A stretch of 64,000 nt of DNA, taken from Lachnospiraceae bacterium. GTDB taxonomy: Bacteria; Bacillota; Clostridia; Lachnospirales; Lachnospiraceae. The stretch spans positions 62,001-126,000 of the forward strand of contig JAFYMC010000014.1 in the NCBI GenBank assembly GCA_017556805.1. Reading direction: 5' to 3'. Below the pieces are notes generated by a model. That model saw only the letters and a list, made by a program, of their open reading frames with translations, was not told the origin of the DNA and made no database searches. The position numbers were made by a program, and so were the translations under genes. This document shows positions 16,664-26,148 of this stretch, piece after piece. Position 1 is the first letter of the stretch, and each line of letters begins with the position of its first letter.

Positions 16664-17646
16664 TAACCAAACAGTTCTTTCCCGGAAGCGGCACCGTCTG
16701 CTTCCGGTTTTGTCTGCACAAGCGGCAAAAACTCCGGGAAGCCGAACAGCTCTGCCAGTTTGGCTTCTTTTTTATTGTAGATTCCCGGCACCAACAACAC
16801 ATAATCTTCCGCATTCTTTTTCCTACGTCTTCCCAAAAGCACATGGCGGTAGCGATAATACCCATGGAGCACAAAGCTGTTTTCCGCAAACCGCTTCCCT
16901 TCCTTCGGAAACCCGGCCAGTTCCTCCGGTGTAACCCGCACGGAATATTCCACATCAAACCGGCGGCATGGTCCGTAAGGGGGATTCAAAAGAAGAAGTT
17001 TTTCCAAATAGGCAATCTGACGACGGGCTTTTCTCGATTCCACACACATATCCTGTTGCACCGACGCAGCTGTCTCGCTTGTCGCCTCGCCTCCCGCTGC
17101 CTTGGTAATCTCCTCCATCAGCTTCTTCGCGGATTCAACGCGCGGGTCACAGGAAGACTCCGGCTTCCGCAAAAAAGCCTCCCGAAGTGCCGCCTCCGTC
17201 AATTCCTTCCCGTCATATCGGGCGCAGAGGTATTCCCGCAAATCCGGATGCGAAAGCTGCCGTCCGCAACCGCCACCGCTCTGTTCCGCCCGGTTCTTCC
17301 CGCCATTATGTTTCAAATCACCCGCACGCTCCGGTAACAGCACGACACCTACTCCCATGCCCGCTTCCGCGCACAGACGGCACTGAGACAACCGCGCCTC
17401 GCTCCTTCCCCGTTCCGTAGTACTTCCCCAAAGATAGGCTGCTTCCAACAGAGCCTCTCCCTCGGTAAAGTAGTAAACACGCCACTGTTTCCGCCGCTCC
17501 TCTTCCCCAAATAATTCAAGCGCTACCTCCGGCTGTTCTGCCGTACCGTAGCGCCTTACAATTCCTACACTGCGTTCCCTGATTCCGTTCTTGTACAAAA
17601 ACACGTATGCCACTTTTCTCTGCATGCTGCGCCCCTTCCGGGACAA
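16645..17646 (-). CDS. Uncharacterised protein resembling DUF6128 at its C-terminus
   Basis: 333 residues, basic and cysteine-containing, no signal peptide. The last 110 residues (VLHGYYRYRHVLLGRR, LLVPGIYNKKEAKLAELFGFPEFLP, FGYYCG) resemble the Clostridia family I recall as DUF6128, function unknown. The start is uncertain: a second methionine lies seven residues in (MQRKVAYVFLY). The 3' end overlaps the convergent GNAT gene. Confidence 0.6.
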   Translation of the reverse strand: MSRKGRSMQRKVAYVFLYKNGIRERSVGIVRRYGTAEQPEVALELFGEEERRKQWRVYYFTEGEALLEAAYLWGSTTERGRSEARLSQCRLCAEAGMGVGVVLLPERAGDLKHNGGKNRAEQSGGGCGRQLSHPDLREYLCARYDGKELTEAALREAFLRKPESSCDPRVESAKKLMEEITKAAGGEATSETAASVQQDMCVESRKARRQIAYLEKLLLLNPPYGPCRRFDVEYSVRVTPEELAGFPKEGKRFAENSFVLHGYYRYRHVLLGRRRKKNAEDYVLLVPGIYNKKEAKLAELFGFPEFLPLVQTKPEADGAASGKELFGYYCGKI

Positions 17647-17801
17647 TTGCAGTTTGGCAGTTCTTACGCGCCGTCGTTTCCTTGTCCCACACTCACTTTT
17701 ACTGGTATTGTATGGAACTTTTTCAAAATCCAGAACCGCATCGTACCGTTTTTTTCTTTTTCTACTCTCTATTCCGACATCCGTTTACAGTATATTCCAC
17801 G

Positions 17802-19700
17802 TTACTTCTGACTTTCTATCTGCTCCGCCAGCTCGTTTAAGTACACCCAACGGTCCATCTTTTCTTCCAGCTGCGCTTCTGCCGCTTCCTTTGCCGCAGA
17901 CAGCTCCTGAAGCTTCCCGTAGTTGGTGGCAGAGGCCGCAATTTCCTCCTCCAGGGTCGCAATCTTATCCTCTAACGCCGCAATATCTGCGTCAATGGTC
18001 TCGTACTCCTTTTGCTCCTTGTAAGAGAATTTCACCTTCTGCTCACGATTTTTCCAGGTGGCACGGCTGTCGGATTTTTCACCAACGTCACCCTCCGAAC
18101 CGGCTCCTCCCGGGGTTGCGGAACCTGCCGATGTACCTGCCTTTCCTGCTCCGCTAGCGGCTCCCGCTCCTCGGGCATTTCCCTCGGAAATCCCCTTACT
18201 CACCGGACGACCTTCCCGTTCACACACAGCGCGATAGTCCGAATAGTTTCCCTCGTATCTGCGAATCACGCCGTCCCCCTCAAAGGAGAAGATGCGGTTC
18301 GCCACCTTATCCAGGAAATAACGGTCATGGGACACCGCAATGACAATACCGTTATAACGGGTCAGATAATCCTCTAAAATGGACAGCGTACGAATGTCCA
18401 AATCGTTGGTCGGCTCATCCAAAATCAGCACATTCGGCGCCTCCATCAGTACATGAAGCAGTGCCAGACGACGCTTTTCACCACCGGAGAGCTTGCCGAT
18501 GACCGTATATTGCATAGCATCCGTAAACAGGAACTTTTCACACATCTGGGAGGCACTGATTTTCCCTTCCGAGGTCTCGATATACTCCGCCACCTCACGA
18601 ACGGAATCAATGACCCGGATGTTCGGATTTAACGCCTCGTTTTCCTGCATAAAATAACCCACCTTAATGGTGGTGCCAAACTCCACCGTCCCCGTGTCCG
18701 GCGCCAGATTCCCCGTAATCATTTTTAACAAAGTACTCTTTCCGCAACCGTTGGGTCCGATAATACCGATACGGTCCGTGGAAAGGAAAATATAGCTGAA
18801 GTCCCGAATCAGTGTCTTTTCTCCAAAGGACTTGGAAATATGCTCTACCTCGATGGTCTTCTTTCCCAAACGGGAGGACAAAGCATTAATCTCCACTTCT
18901 CCGTCTACCACAATCTTTTCTCGGTTCTTTAAGGCCTCAAACCGCTCAATATGGGCCTTCTGCTTCGTGGAACGGGCTCTGGCACCACGCATCATCCAGG
19001 CCAAATCCTGACGGTACAGGCTCTGGTTTTTCCTCTCCGTGGCTAGCTGCATAGCCTCACGTTCCGCCTTAAGAAGCAAAAAGCCGGTATAATTTTCTTT
19101 ATAGGCGTAAAGCTTTCCTTTATCCAGCTCCACAATCCGGTTGGTGACCGCGTCCAGAAAATAACGGTCATGAGTAATCATCACAAGCGCCTTGCCGTTT
19201 TTCTTTAGGTACTCCTCCAGCCACTCCGTCATAGCGGAATCCAGATGGTTGGTCGGCTCGTCCAAAATCAGCACATCCGCCGGCATAAGTAATGTCCGCA
19301 CCAGCGCCGCCCGCTTTCTCTGTCCTCCGGAAAGAGTGGACGGTACCGCGTCCGTCTCCGGAATGCCAAGCTTTCGAAGCATGGCCGCTGCCTCTCCCGG
19401 AATATCCCGGTACTCTTCCGGATGCACCAGTCCCTCCGTAATATTCTGCAAAAGTGTCATTTCATCCGAAAATACCGGATTCTGCGGCAAATACGCAATC
19501 CGCACCTCTTTTCCTTTAATCATCGTTCCGGCATCCGGCTCCTCAAGCCCTGCCAGAATCTTTAAAAAGGTAGACTTTCCGGTACCGTTGATACCGATGA
19601 TTCCGATGCGGTCGCCCTCATTAATGCCGAGAGACACATCGTCAAACAACATCCGCTCCGTATAGCTTTTTGATACATGTTCTATGGTAATCAGGTTCAT
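17802..19700 (-). CDS. ABC-F family ATPase (Uup-like)
   Basis: 632 residues with two ATP-binding cassettes and no membrane segments. Cassette 1: GINGTGKST, LSGGQRKRAALV, LILDEPTNHLD. Cassette 2: GPNGCGKST, LSGGEKRRLALL, LILDEPTNDLD. The interdomain linker is followed by a Gly/Ala/Ser-rich stretch (about 520-560) and a C-terminal coiled coil ending EQIESQ, the arrangement of Uup. ABC-F proteins act on ribosomes (translation factors or antibiotic protection). Which applies cannot be decided here, but the structured region upstream is worth noting because resistance-type ABC-F genes are often attenuated. Confidence 0.9.
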   Translation of the reverse strand: MNLITIEHVSKSYTERMLFDDVSLGINEGDRIGIIGINGTGKSTFLKILAGLEEPDAGTMIKGKEVRIAYLPQNPVFSDEMTLLQNITEGLVHPEEYRDIPGEAAAMLRKLGIPETDAVPSTLSGGQRKRAALVRTLLMPADVLILDEPTNHLDSAMTEWLEEYLKKNGKALVMITHDRYFLDAVTNRIVELDKGKLYAYKENYTGFLLLKAEREAMQLATERKNQSLYRQDLAWMMRGARARSTKQKAHIERFEALKNREKIVVDGEVEINALSSRLGKKTIEVEHISKSFGEKTLIRDFSYIFLSTDRIGIIGPNGCGKSTLLKMITGNLAPDTGTVEFGTTIKVGYFMQENEALNPNIRVIDSVREVAEYIETSEGKISASQMCEKFLFTDAMQYTVIGKLSGGEKRRLALLHVLMEAPNVLILDEPTNDLDIRTLSILEDYLTRYNGIVIAVSHDRYFLDKVANRIFSFEGDGVIRRYEGNYSDYRAVCEREGRPVSKGISEGNARGAGAASGAGKAGTSAGSATPGGAGSEGDVGEKSDSRATWKNREQKVKFSYKEQKEYETIDADIAALEDKIATLEEEIAASATNYGKLQELSAAKEAAEAQLEEKMDRWVYLNELAEQIESQK

Positions 19701-19730
19701 ACTGCCTCCGACTTGTCTTTTCTACCCCAT

Positions 19731-19759
19731 AGTGTAACATAACTTTTATGATTTGTATA
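19731..19759 (-). promoter_or_regulatory. Proximal promoter of the ABC-F gene
   Basis: Read leftward: TATACA (19754-19759), 17 bp, TACACT (19731-19736) with an extended TGT. It lies 31 bp before the start codon and downstream of the structured RNA. Confidence 0.5.
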
Positions 19760-19803
19760 CCTTCCTATCACGCAAGTGCGCATCCTACAGGTCTTTTTCC
19801 TTT

Positions 19804-19935
19804 TATAAAAGGAGAAAGACCGGCTATCAGTCCGGTCACTTACGTACCGCACTTTCAAGCCGGTCTTTCCTTTTGCCCTTGCACGTTCCCCAACGTTTTC
19901 GTCCTCTAATCAATACCTTCTCCAATATTGATTAC
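19804..19935 (-). ncRNA. Candidate structured RNA or attenuator leader upstream of the ABC-F gene
   Basis: Starting a few bases after a strong leftward promoter, the RNA would form hairpin AATCAATA/TATTGATT (19908-19933), hairpin ACGTT/AACGT around GGGG (19883-19896), and then either GACCGG/CCGGTC (19818-19837) followed by a U-rich tract (terminator-like) or a longer 12-bp stem joining 19858-19869 with 19814-19825. A further near-perfect palindrome (19790-19821) shares the same strand. There is no obvious leader peptide, and it matches no RNA family I recognise. It may be a free RNA of about 130 nt or a conditional terminator. Confidence 0.5.
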
Positions 19936-19941
19936 TTTCCT

Positions 19942-19971
19942 ACTATAACATGCACTGAGAAAAATTGTCAA
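19942..19971 (-). promoter_or_regulatory. Strong promoter ahead of the candidate RNA
   Basis: Read leftward: TTGACA (19966-19971) and TTATAG (19943-19948), 17 bp apart, or TATAGT at 18 bp. Confidence 0.75.
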
Positions 19972-20017
19972 TAGGACTATAGTTTCACCGATTGATTTTG
20001 TGACAGTTGCACAAAAA

Positions 20018-21289
20018 CTAGGCATAAAATTTGGTCAAAAAGCGAAGTAAACCGTCTACATCCTTTCTTCCGGCCAATTCTCTTGCGGAATGCATGGCAA
20101 GAAGCGGTACTCCGAGATCAATGGCCCGCATCGGAATCCAGGAGGACAATATCGGCCCCAACGTACTTCCGCCTGCCAAATCCGCGTGATTTGCCACTTT
20201 CTGATATGCCACACCGGCTTCCTCACAAAGCACCTGCGCAATGGCCACCGTCTCCGTATCAAAGGCATAGCGCTGACTGCTGTTTATCTTTAATGCAATT
20301 CCCTTGTTCATCGTAGCCCGGTTCACCGGATCATACATATCCTGACGGTTCGGATGCAGAGCATGGGCACCGTCCACCGAGAGCATAATACTTTTCGCAA
20401 GCGCCGCCTGCATCTGTTCCCGTTCTATTCCGAGTCCCGCATAAATGCGCTCAATAATCGCTCCGGTCAGGGCACTGTCCGCTCCCTGCTTGGAGCGACT
20501 TCCGATTTCCTCATGGTCATACAATACCGCCATATGAATTCCGGAGGTATGCTTCCCTTCACAAATTGCCTCCAGCAATGCATAACAGGACAGCTGATTA
20601 TCCAGGCGCGGTGCGGAAATAAACTCCTCTTCCTCCCCGAGATAACACGCCTGCTCCGCACAATATACCGTTAAATCGTAATCCAGAATTTCCCCTTCCT
20701 CTACCTGCAATTCCTTCGCCAGCAACGTCCGTACATAGCTTTCTTTCGCTTCACCGTCTTTTAACATTCCCAAAAGCGGCAGCAGGTCTCTTTGAGGCTT
20801 ATATTCCACACCCTTATTGACCTCCCGGTTCATATGAATGGCCAAATTCGGCACCGTAAGCAACGGCCGTTTAAAATCCACCGTTTTCAGACGCGGTGTA
20901 TAGGCATCCTCTCCCCGTAATACCACACGCCCTGCCAGAGAAAGAGGCCGGTCGAACCAGGTATTCAAAATCGCTCCGCCGTACACTTCGATATCCAGAC
21001 GCTTATACTCGCCCGCAATCAGCTCCGCCATCGGCTTTACCCGTAAGCACGGCGCATCCGTATGAGCCACTGCCAGATGTAACGCATCCTCTCCGGAAAA
21101 CTCCTCTCCCACGGTATAAGCTACCAAACCGGTTCCGTACACCCGGATAAAATATCCCTTGCCCCGCTCTGTGACAAAAGGCTCCTCCAGCTTCTGTTCC
21201 GTAAAGCCTGCCGCCGTCAGCCGGGCCGCACCCGCCTCCACGGCATGATACGGGGTCACCGCACCGTTCAAATACTCCAATAACTTCAT
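20018..21289 (-). CDS. M18 family aminopeptidase
   Basis: 423 residues. Zinc ligands and active-site motifs of the M18 (aspartyl aminopeptidase) family are clear: AVAHTDAPCLRVKP (about 89-102), YDHEEIGSRSKQGA (about 258), and NHADLAGGSTLGPI near the C-terminus. It is a cytoplasmic metallopeptidase that trims acidic or neutral N-terminal residues from peptides. The ATG follows AAAGGAGAATGAC. Confidence 0.9.
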   Translation of the reverse strand: MKLLEYLNGAVTPYHAVEAGAARLTAAGFTEQKLEEPFVTERGKGYFIRVYGTGLVAYTVGEEFSGEDALHLAVAHTDAPCLRVKPMAELIAGEYKRLDIEVYGGAILNTWFDRPLSLAGRVVLRGEDAYTPRLKTVDFKRPLLTVPNLAIHMNREVNKGVEYKPQRDLLPLLGMLKDGEAKESYVRTLLAKELQVEEGEILDYDLTVYCAEQACYLGEEEEFISAPRLDNQLSCYALLEAICEGKHTSGIHMAVLYDHEEIGSRSKQGADSALTGAIIERIYAGLGIEREQMQAALAKSIMLSVDGAHALHPNRQDMYDPVNRATMNKGIALKINSSQRYAFDTETVAIAQVLCEEAGVAYQKVANHADLAGGSTLGPILSSWIPMRAIDLGVPLLAMHSARELAGRKDVDGLLRFLTKFYA

Positions 21290-21317
21290 GTCATTCTCCT
21301 TTTCTTTACAATGAAAC

Positions 21318-21346
21318 AGGGCGTCACACTCCCGCGTGACAGCCCT
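21318..21346 (-). terminator. Probable terminator after the chemoreceptor gene
   Basis: AGGGC-GTCAC and GTGAC-a-GCCCT arms around an 8-base loop, followed leftward only by a short T stretch (TGTTTCATT), so possibly leaky into the M18 gene. Confidence 0.5.
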
Positions 21347-21371
21347 ATCCTTTTCATGCTTCTTTGTATCC

Positions 21372-23372
21372 TTACGCTTTCTTGGTCGCCTTACCTGCTA
21401 CCTGAAACATTGCAATATCTTTCTCCAATTCTTCCTTGAGTCCTACCAACTCTTCCGTCTGTCTGGTACATTCCTCCAGAATCGTGCTTACCTCGTACAT
21501 GGAAGCGGAGGTTTCCTCCGCACCTGCGGCATTTTCTTCCGCAATGGCAGCCAAACCTTCCACAATATTGACAACACCCTCTCTTAAGTCTGCTAATTGC
21601 TTCGTCTGGGCATTAATCTCTTTGATGGCCTTCATAACAGCGGAAACCTCTGCACTCAGCGCAGTAAATACCCGTAAGGTTTCGTCCAGTTTATCGTTCT
21701 GGGTCACGATGCTCTCCGAAACATTATCCATGGTCTTCACACTGGTATTGGAATTCAGAATCAATACCTCCACTACCTCCCGAATCTCTTCCGCAGAGGT
21801 ACGGGACTGTTCCGCCAACTCTCGGATTTCATCCGCAACTACCGCAAAGCCTCTGCCTGCCTCTCCCGCTCTCGCCGCTTCGATGGAAGCATTTAAGGAA
21901 AGGAGATTGGTCTGACTGGCAATGGCGGCAATCATATCGGTAGCCTTTTGAATCTGCTGGGCGGATTCGTTGGTCTCATTGGTCTGCTTCTTAATCTCGT
22001 TAATCGCATCATCCGCTTCCTTGCTGATAATCAAAAGCTCCTGTAAGGTCTTGTCCGCATCGATGCTGTACTCATCCATCTTCTTCGCACTGACACTTAA
22101 GTTCTCTACCTCGGACACCGCCACCTCGATGGCTTCGCCGATTTGAGCAACCTGGGCATTGGCCTGCATGGTCTCCGTCGCCTGAGAGGTAGCTCCCTTT
22201 GCAATCTCCTCCACTGCAAGATTGACACTGGCCACAGTCTCGGAAATCCGGCTCATGGACTCATTCATCAACTCGGAAAAATCGGATACTTCCTTTGCGG
22301 AGGTACGAATGCCTCCCACAATTCCGTTTAACTCCTCGGCCAGCTTCTTTACGCCCCGGGCAATATCACCGATTTCATCCTTCCGCTTTGTATCCTTCTC
22401 CTCGATATGAACCGTCAAATCGCCTTCTGCCACGCGGGTCAGACCGTCTACGGAGCTATCCAGGGCCTTTGCCATCTTCCGGACTTCAAAGAAACACAAT
22501 ACCGCTGACACTGCCGCGAAAATAAAGCCGAAAATAAACAATGCCGCCAAAATACCGTTCATATCCTTATTCATACCTGTACGGTTGATTCCGCAGAATA
22601 TTGCACCGACGATTTCGCCGGAGCTCTCCTGCATCAACGGATAATAGTAAGTCGCATACGGTGCCCCATTGAATTCGGTATCGGAATCATAATAATAATT
22701 CCCCTGATACACATGTTTTACTAAAATATTTTCATAGATGGCCGCATCTGCCTTCGTACCGGAATAACGATTGCCGTTCTCGTCCGTAAACGTAGTCATC
22801 ACACAGGTGTCACCGAAAAATATCATAATGTCTACGCCGGCCTTTTCACTCATTACATCCAGATACTCATACATCGGCTCCAAATCTTCGGCTCCCTTAT
22901 AAAACACACCGTCCGTGTAGGAATAATCTCCGTAAGTATGTAACGTAAACGCCTCCGCCGCGGATACGGAAAGGCTCTCCATCTCACTCTGCACCAGCTG
23001 ATGGGTCAGCTTCTTTGCACTGGATCTGGAATCGATGATGTAAAACAGGCTGATGACAAGAATCGGCCCCAACACAAGCGCCATAATACGCACCATCAAG
23101 GTAAACCAATGTCTCTCCTTCAGCTGTTGCTTTAATAAAGCCCTCTTTGCGGCTCTCTCCGCCTCTTTGGCCTCCTCTTCTTCTACATCACCAAAGTCCA
23201 TCGCAAATATATCCGTATCCATATCGGAATCCTCGGAACCGTCCGTAATGAAGTCTTCGTCATTTATGTCTTGAAAGAAATCCTCCGGAATCTCCATTTC
23301 CTCCGTCTCCGGGGCCACAGCTGCATCTGCCGGTCCTTCCGCTGTCTCAAACAATTCATCCGTTGTACGCAT
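21372..23372 (-). CDS. Methyl-accepting chemotaxis protein with acidic N-terminal extension
   Basis: 666 residues from the ATG at 23372 (MRTTDELF), which follows AAAGGAGAAGG; the longer reading frame has no ribosome site. Order: a very acidic cytoplasmic stretch (1-75), TM1 (about 89-114), an external Cache-like sensor (115-270), TM2 (275-297), HAMP (298-350) and the signalling domain with [23 protein letters not shown] (about 505-530). Chemoreceptors normally begin almost directly with TM1, so the 88-residue leader is unusual. No che genes are in the window. Confidence 0.92.
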   Translation of the reverse strand: MRTTDELFETAEGPADAAVAPETEEMEIPEDFFQDINDEDFITDGSEDSDMDTDIFAMDFGDVEEEEAKEAERAAKRALLKQQLKERHWFTLMVRIMALVLGPILVISLFYIIDSRSSAKKLTHQLVQSEMESLSVSAAEAFTLHTYGDYSYTDGVFYKGAEDLEPMYEYLDVMSEKAGVDIMIFFGDTCVMTTFTDENGNRYSGTKADAAIYENILVKHVYQGNYYYDSDTEFNGAPYATYYYPLMQESSGEIVGAIFCGINRTGMNKDMNGILAALFIFGFIFAAVSAVLCFFEVRKMAKALDSSVDGLTRVAEGDLTVHIEEKDTKRKDEIGDIARGVKKLAEELNGIVGGIRTSAKEVSDFSELMNESMSRISETVASVNLAVEEIAKGATSQATETMQANAQVAQIGEAIEVAVSEVENLSVSAKKMDEYSIDADKTLQELLIISKEADDAINEIKKQTNETNESAQQIQKATDMIAAIASQTNLLSLNASIEAARAGEAGRGFAVVADEIRELAEQSRTSAEEIREVVEVLILNSNTSVKTMDNVSESIVTQNDKLDETLRVFTALSAEVSAVMKAIKEINAQTKQLADLREGVVNIVEGLAAIAEENAAGAEETSASMYEVSTILEECTRQTEELVGLKEELEKDIAMFQVAGKATKKA

Positions 23373-23430
23373 CGTCCTTCTCCTTTCCGGACATTTATCC
23401 CCATAAAATATCCATCGCAAGGTTTGCTCC

Positions 23431-23440
23431 AGTATAACAT
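23431..23440 (-). promoter_or_regulatory. Extended -10 promoter of the chemoreceptor gene
   Basis: Read leftward: TGTTATACT, with TATACT at 23431-23436; the -35 is weak. Confidence 0.5.
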
Positions 23441-23582
23441 ATTTTAACAAAAAAGTCCAGTGATTTCCCTTAATTTTCTCCAAATTCCACCCAAATTGTG
23501 TAAATTTTACTCACAACTTAACTCATTCTTTTTCTTCTTACGCCCTTGAGGAAAAAATATCCTTTTCAAGACAATTTTTCTA

Positions 23583-23591
23583 TGATATACT
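23583..23591 (+). promoter_or_regulatory. Extended -10 promoter of the SH3/hydrolase gene
   Basis: TGATATACT, with TATACT at 23586-23591; the -35 is weak (TTTTCA). Confidence 0.45.
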
Positions 23592-23649
23592 TCTAATAGT
23601 ATAGTTTCGGTGGCTTGTACTTTATCGTAACGCCATACAGGAGGTTCTC

Positions 23650-24906
23650 ATGAAACAGCTGAAATACCGCATCATCTCCGCCCTGTGCGCTTGTGTCTGC
23701 TTTTTTGTTGCAGCGCTTTCCGGCGACTTTCCGGTCAATGCGGATACACAGAACGATACTCCCGCTTCTTTGGGTGATCTTGTTACCGGTGCACCGGAAC
23801 AGGCCCCTTCCAGGAATCATATAACGACCTCCCCGGAGGACACACCGCAGTTTACTCCGACACCGGCCGTTCTTCTCACCGCCACACCGACTCCGAAGCC
23901 GACCCCGAGTCCGACTCCGGCCGCTACGCCGACACCGACTCTGACCCCGACGCCGACCGTTACGCCGACGCCGACGGCCACACCGACTCCGGAACCCCTT
24001 AACTTTACGAAAGCAATCGCCAACGTTTCCGACTTTGTAAACGTCCGTGAAGGTGCTTCCACCGATGCCAAAATCGTCGGAAAGCTCTACAAAAACGGCA
24101 TTGCAGAGGTCCTTGGTACCGACGGCGAATGGACACAGATTTCTTCCGGCAACGTCACCGGATACGTCTTCTCCGAATACTTATATCTCGGAGAAAAGGC
24201 GCTGACATATGCCGACAGAATTACCGCTTACAATGCAAAGGTTACGGCCAATTCCATGAACGTACGCTCCGGTCCGGGTACCGAGCACGACAAGTTAGGC
24301 TCCGTCACCAACGGAACTACCTTCCCGGCCATCCTCTCTCTCTCCAATGCAGAGTGGATTGCGGTACAGCACGATGCCGACACGGTAGCGTATCTGTACT
24401 CGGAATATGTTTCTCTTGTCTGCAACCAAAAACCGGCTATGACCCTGGCGGAAATTGCCGCTGCGGAGCGGGCTGCCAAAATCGAAAAAGCTCACGTAAA
24501 GAGTATCCCGGTTACGTATCGTGACCCGGTTACGATTACGGAAGAGGATTTGGAAGTATTTGCCCTTGTGGTTGCGGCAGAGGCCTACTGGGAGCCTTAC
24601 GAAGGTAAGCTGGCGGTAGCCAATGTTATTCTCAACCGTCTTCTCGGCGGACGATACGGCAATACCGTTTACGGTGTCGTTACCGCCCCGGGACAGTTCG
24701 AAGGCTACAAGCACATCGACAAATTCCGCAGCAAGGATCTGACAGACTGCTACAAAGCCTGCAACGAAGCGCTTTCCGGCAAAAACAACATCGGAGATTA
24801 CTTATTCTTCCATGCAGACTATTATGTAGATGCCCATGACGAATGGCCGCTGTTTACCTCCTGGCATCAGATTGACGGACACGTTTTCTTCAAACGGAAA
24901 TGGTAA
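23650..24906 (+). CDS. Secreted cell wall hydrolase: two SH3 domains plus SleB-type domain
   Basis: 418 residues. Signal peptide (about 1-31), a long Pro/Thr spacer of TPTP repeats (about 65-117), two SH3b-like domains (about 120-180 with VNVREGASTDAKIVG, and 190-250 with MNVRSGPGTEHDKLG), then a cell-wall hydrolase domain of the SleB/CwlJ group (300-418: FALVVAAEAYWEPYEGKLAVANVILNR, conserved Glu and Asn). It probably cleaves peptidoglycan, as a lytic enzyme in spore germination or wall turnover. Strong ribosome site ACAGGAGG. Confidence 0.88.
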   Translation: MKQLKYRIISALCACVCFFVAALSGDFPVNADTQNDTPASLGDLVTGAPEQAPSRNHITTSPEDTPQFTPTPAVLLTATPTPKPTPSPTPAATPTPTLTPTPTVTPTPTATPTPEPLNFTKAIANVSDFVNVREGASTDAKIVGKLYKNGIAEVLGTDGEWTQISSGNVTGYVFSEYLYLGEKALTYADRITAYNAKVTANSMNVRSGPGTEHDKLGSVTNGTTFPAILSLSNAEWIAVQHDADTVAYLYSEYVSLVCNQKPAMTLAEIAAAERAAKIEKAHVKSIPVTYRDPVTITEEDLEVFALVVAAEAYWEPYEGKLAVANVILNRLLGGRYGNTVYGVVTAPGQFEGYKHIDKFRSKDLTDCYKACNEALSGKNNIGDYLFFHADYYVDAHDEWPLFTSWHQIDGHVFFKRKW

Positions 24907-24912
24907 TAGAAC

Positions 24913-25437
24913 TTACAACATCCCTCCGAGGATGGTACTCACCGCTACACCTGTTACGGTTGCCACAAGGGCACCGGTCAGTGTGTAGCGGGTTTTTTTG
25001 ACCCCCGCAGCCATAAAATATACCGACATGGTATAAAACACCGTCTCCGTGGAAGAGCAAATTAAGGACGTCACCTGCCCCAGGTAGGAATCCGGCCCGT
25101 ACTCCTTAAAGATGTCCAATACAAGTCCAGTTGCCGCGGAGGAGGAAAACATCTTTACCACCACAAGGGGCACCAGCTCCCCCGGAAACGAGAACAGCTC
25201 CGCCACCGGAGAAAGCCACCCGGCTAACGCCTCCAAAAAACCGGAGGCCCGCAACATCCCCACACCGGTCATGAGCCCGATTAGCGTCGGTAAAATCCCG
25301 ATGGTCACCTGAAATCCGTCCTTTGCCCCCTCCGTAAATTCCTTGTAAATATCGGTTTTTGTCACCAGTCCGTACCCTATCATATAAAACAACAGCAACG
25401 GAATACAAAAATCCGAAAGGTACATCAACATCTCCAT
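24913..25437 (-). CDS. spmB: Spore maturation protein B
   Basis: 174 residues with four or five membrane segments of the nucleoside-recognition (Gate) fold. VVKMFSSSAATGLVLDIFKEYGPDS and SSTETVFYTMSVYF are typical of SpmB. With SpmA it is needed for normal dehydration of the spore core in Bacillus. Its ATG overlaps the spmA stop by one base (TAATG). Confidence 0.9.
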   Translation of the reverse strand: MEMLMYLSDFCIPLLLFYMIGYGLVTKTDIYKEFTEGAKDGFQVTIGILPTLIGLMTGVGMLRASGFLEALAGWLSPVAELFSFPGELVPLVVVKMFSSSAATGLVLDIFKEYGPDSYLGQVTSLICSSTETVFYTMSVYFMAAGVKKTRYTLTGALVATVTGVAVSTILGGML

Positions 25438-26030
25438 TACGCCTTCTCCTTTCGCTCCGTTAACTTAACAAACACCACTGCCGCCAACGTACTTACCGCC
25501 GTCGCTACAATCGCAGGCCCCACGATTTCCGCCGGGTTTACGGACCCGTACTGACTCCGGTAGGCAATAATATTCACCGGTATCAGCTGCAGGGAAGAAA
25601 TATTGATAATCAAAAATGTACACATGGCGCGGGAGGCCACTTCCTTTTTCCCGCCCCGGGCAAGGTTCAGCTTCTGCAATTCCGCCATAGCCTTTAACCC
25701 GAAGGGTGTCGCCGCCCAGCCCAGTCCCAGAATATTAGCCAACAAATTGGAGGCGATATAATCATTTGCCTTCGCATCCTCCGGCACATCCGGAAACAAA
25801 AAACGAAGTGCCGGCCGTACCGCCCTCCGAAACTTTTCCGTCAGTCCCGCCGCCTCGGCAATCTTCATCATTCCGGTCCAAAGCGCCATCACCCCCAGCA
25901 TGGTAATACACAGTTCCACCGCCTCCTTGGAGGAATCGATTGCTGCATTTCCCACCTCTTTCACATGCCCGGTCAGAGTTCCGTACACCACCGCAATCAA
26001 AATCATGCCGCCCCATAAAAAATTTAACAT
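25437..26030 (-). CDS. spmA: Spore maturation protein A
   Basis: 197 residues from the ATG at 26030 (MLNFLWGGMILIAVVYG), after TCGGGGTG; this is the usual length of SpmA. Motifs: SKEAVELCITMLGVMALWTGMM, NLLANILGLGWAATPFGLKAM. Membrane protein; partner of SpmB. Confidence 0.9.
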   Translation of the reverse strand: MLNFLWGGMILIAVVYGTLTGHVKEVGNAAIDSSKEAVELCITMLGVMALWTGMMKIAEAAGLTEKFRRAVRPALRFLFPDVPEDAKANDYIASNLLANILGLGWAATPFGLKAMAELQKLNLARGGKKEVASRAMCTFLIINISSLQLIPVNIIAYRSQYGSVNPAEIVGPAIVATAVSTLAAVVFVKLTERKEKA

Positions 26031-26087
26031 AGGCACCCCGAAAATAAACTTTACCTCAATGTATGCAATCGATTGTCCTCCAATGTC

Positions 26088-26122
26088 AAAAAAGGTGCAA
26101 ACCCAATCGGTTTCCACCTTTT
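26088..26122 (-). terminator. Terminator after murF
   Basis: Read leftward: AAAAGGTG/CACCTTTT outer stem (26115-26122 with 26090-26097) and AAACC/GGTTT inner stem, ending in a T run. It separates ddl-murF from spmAB. Confidence 0.75.
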
Positions 26123-26148
26123 CTTGTCTGTTATTCTTACTGTATCCG

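Noticed and set aside
19753-19974. Plus-strand ORF of 73 codons opposite the ABC-F leader
   Set aside because: No ribosome site; it is antisense to a structured region with two leftward promoters.
23817-24071. Minus-strand Gly/Val-rich ORF
   Set aside because: It is the antisense shadow of the TPTP repeat spacer of the secreted hydrolase.
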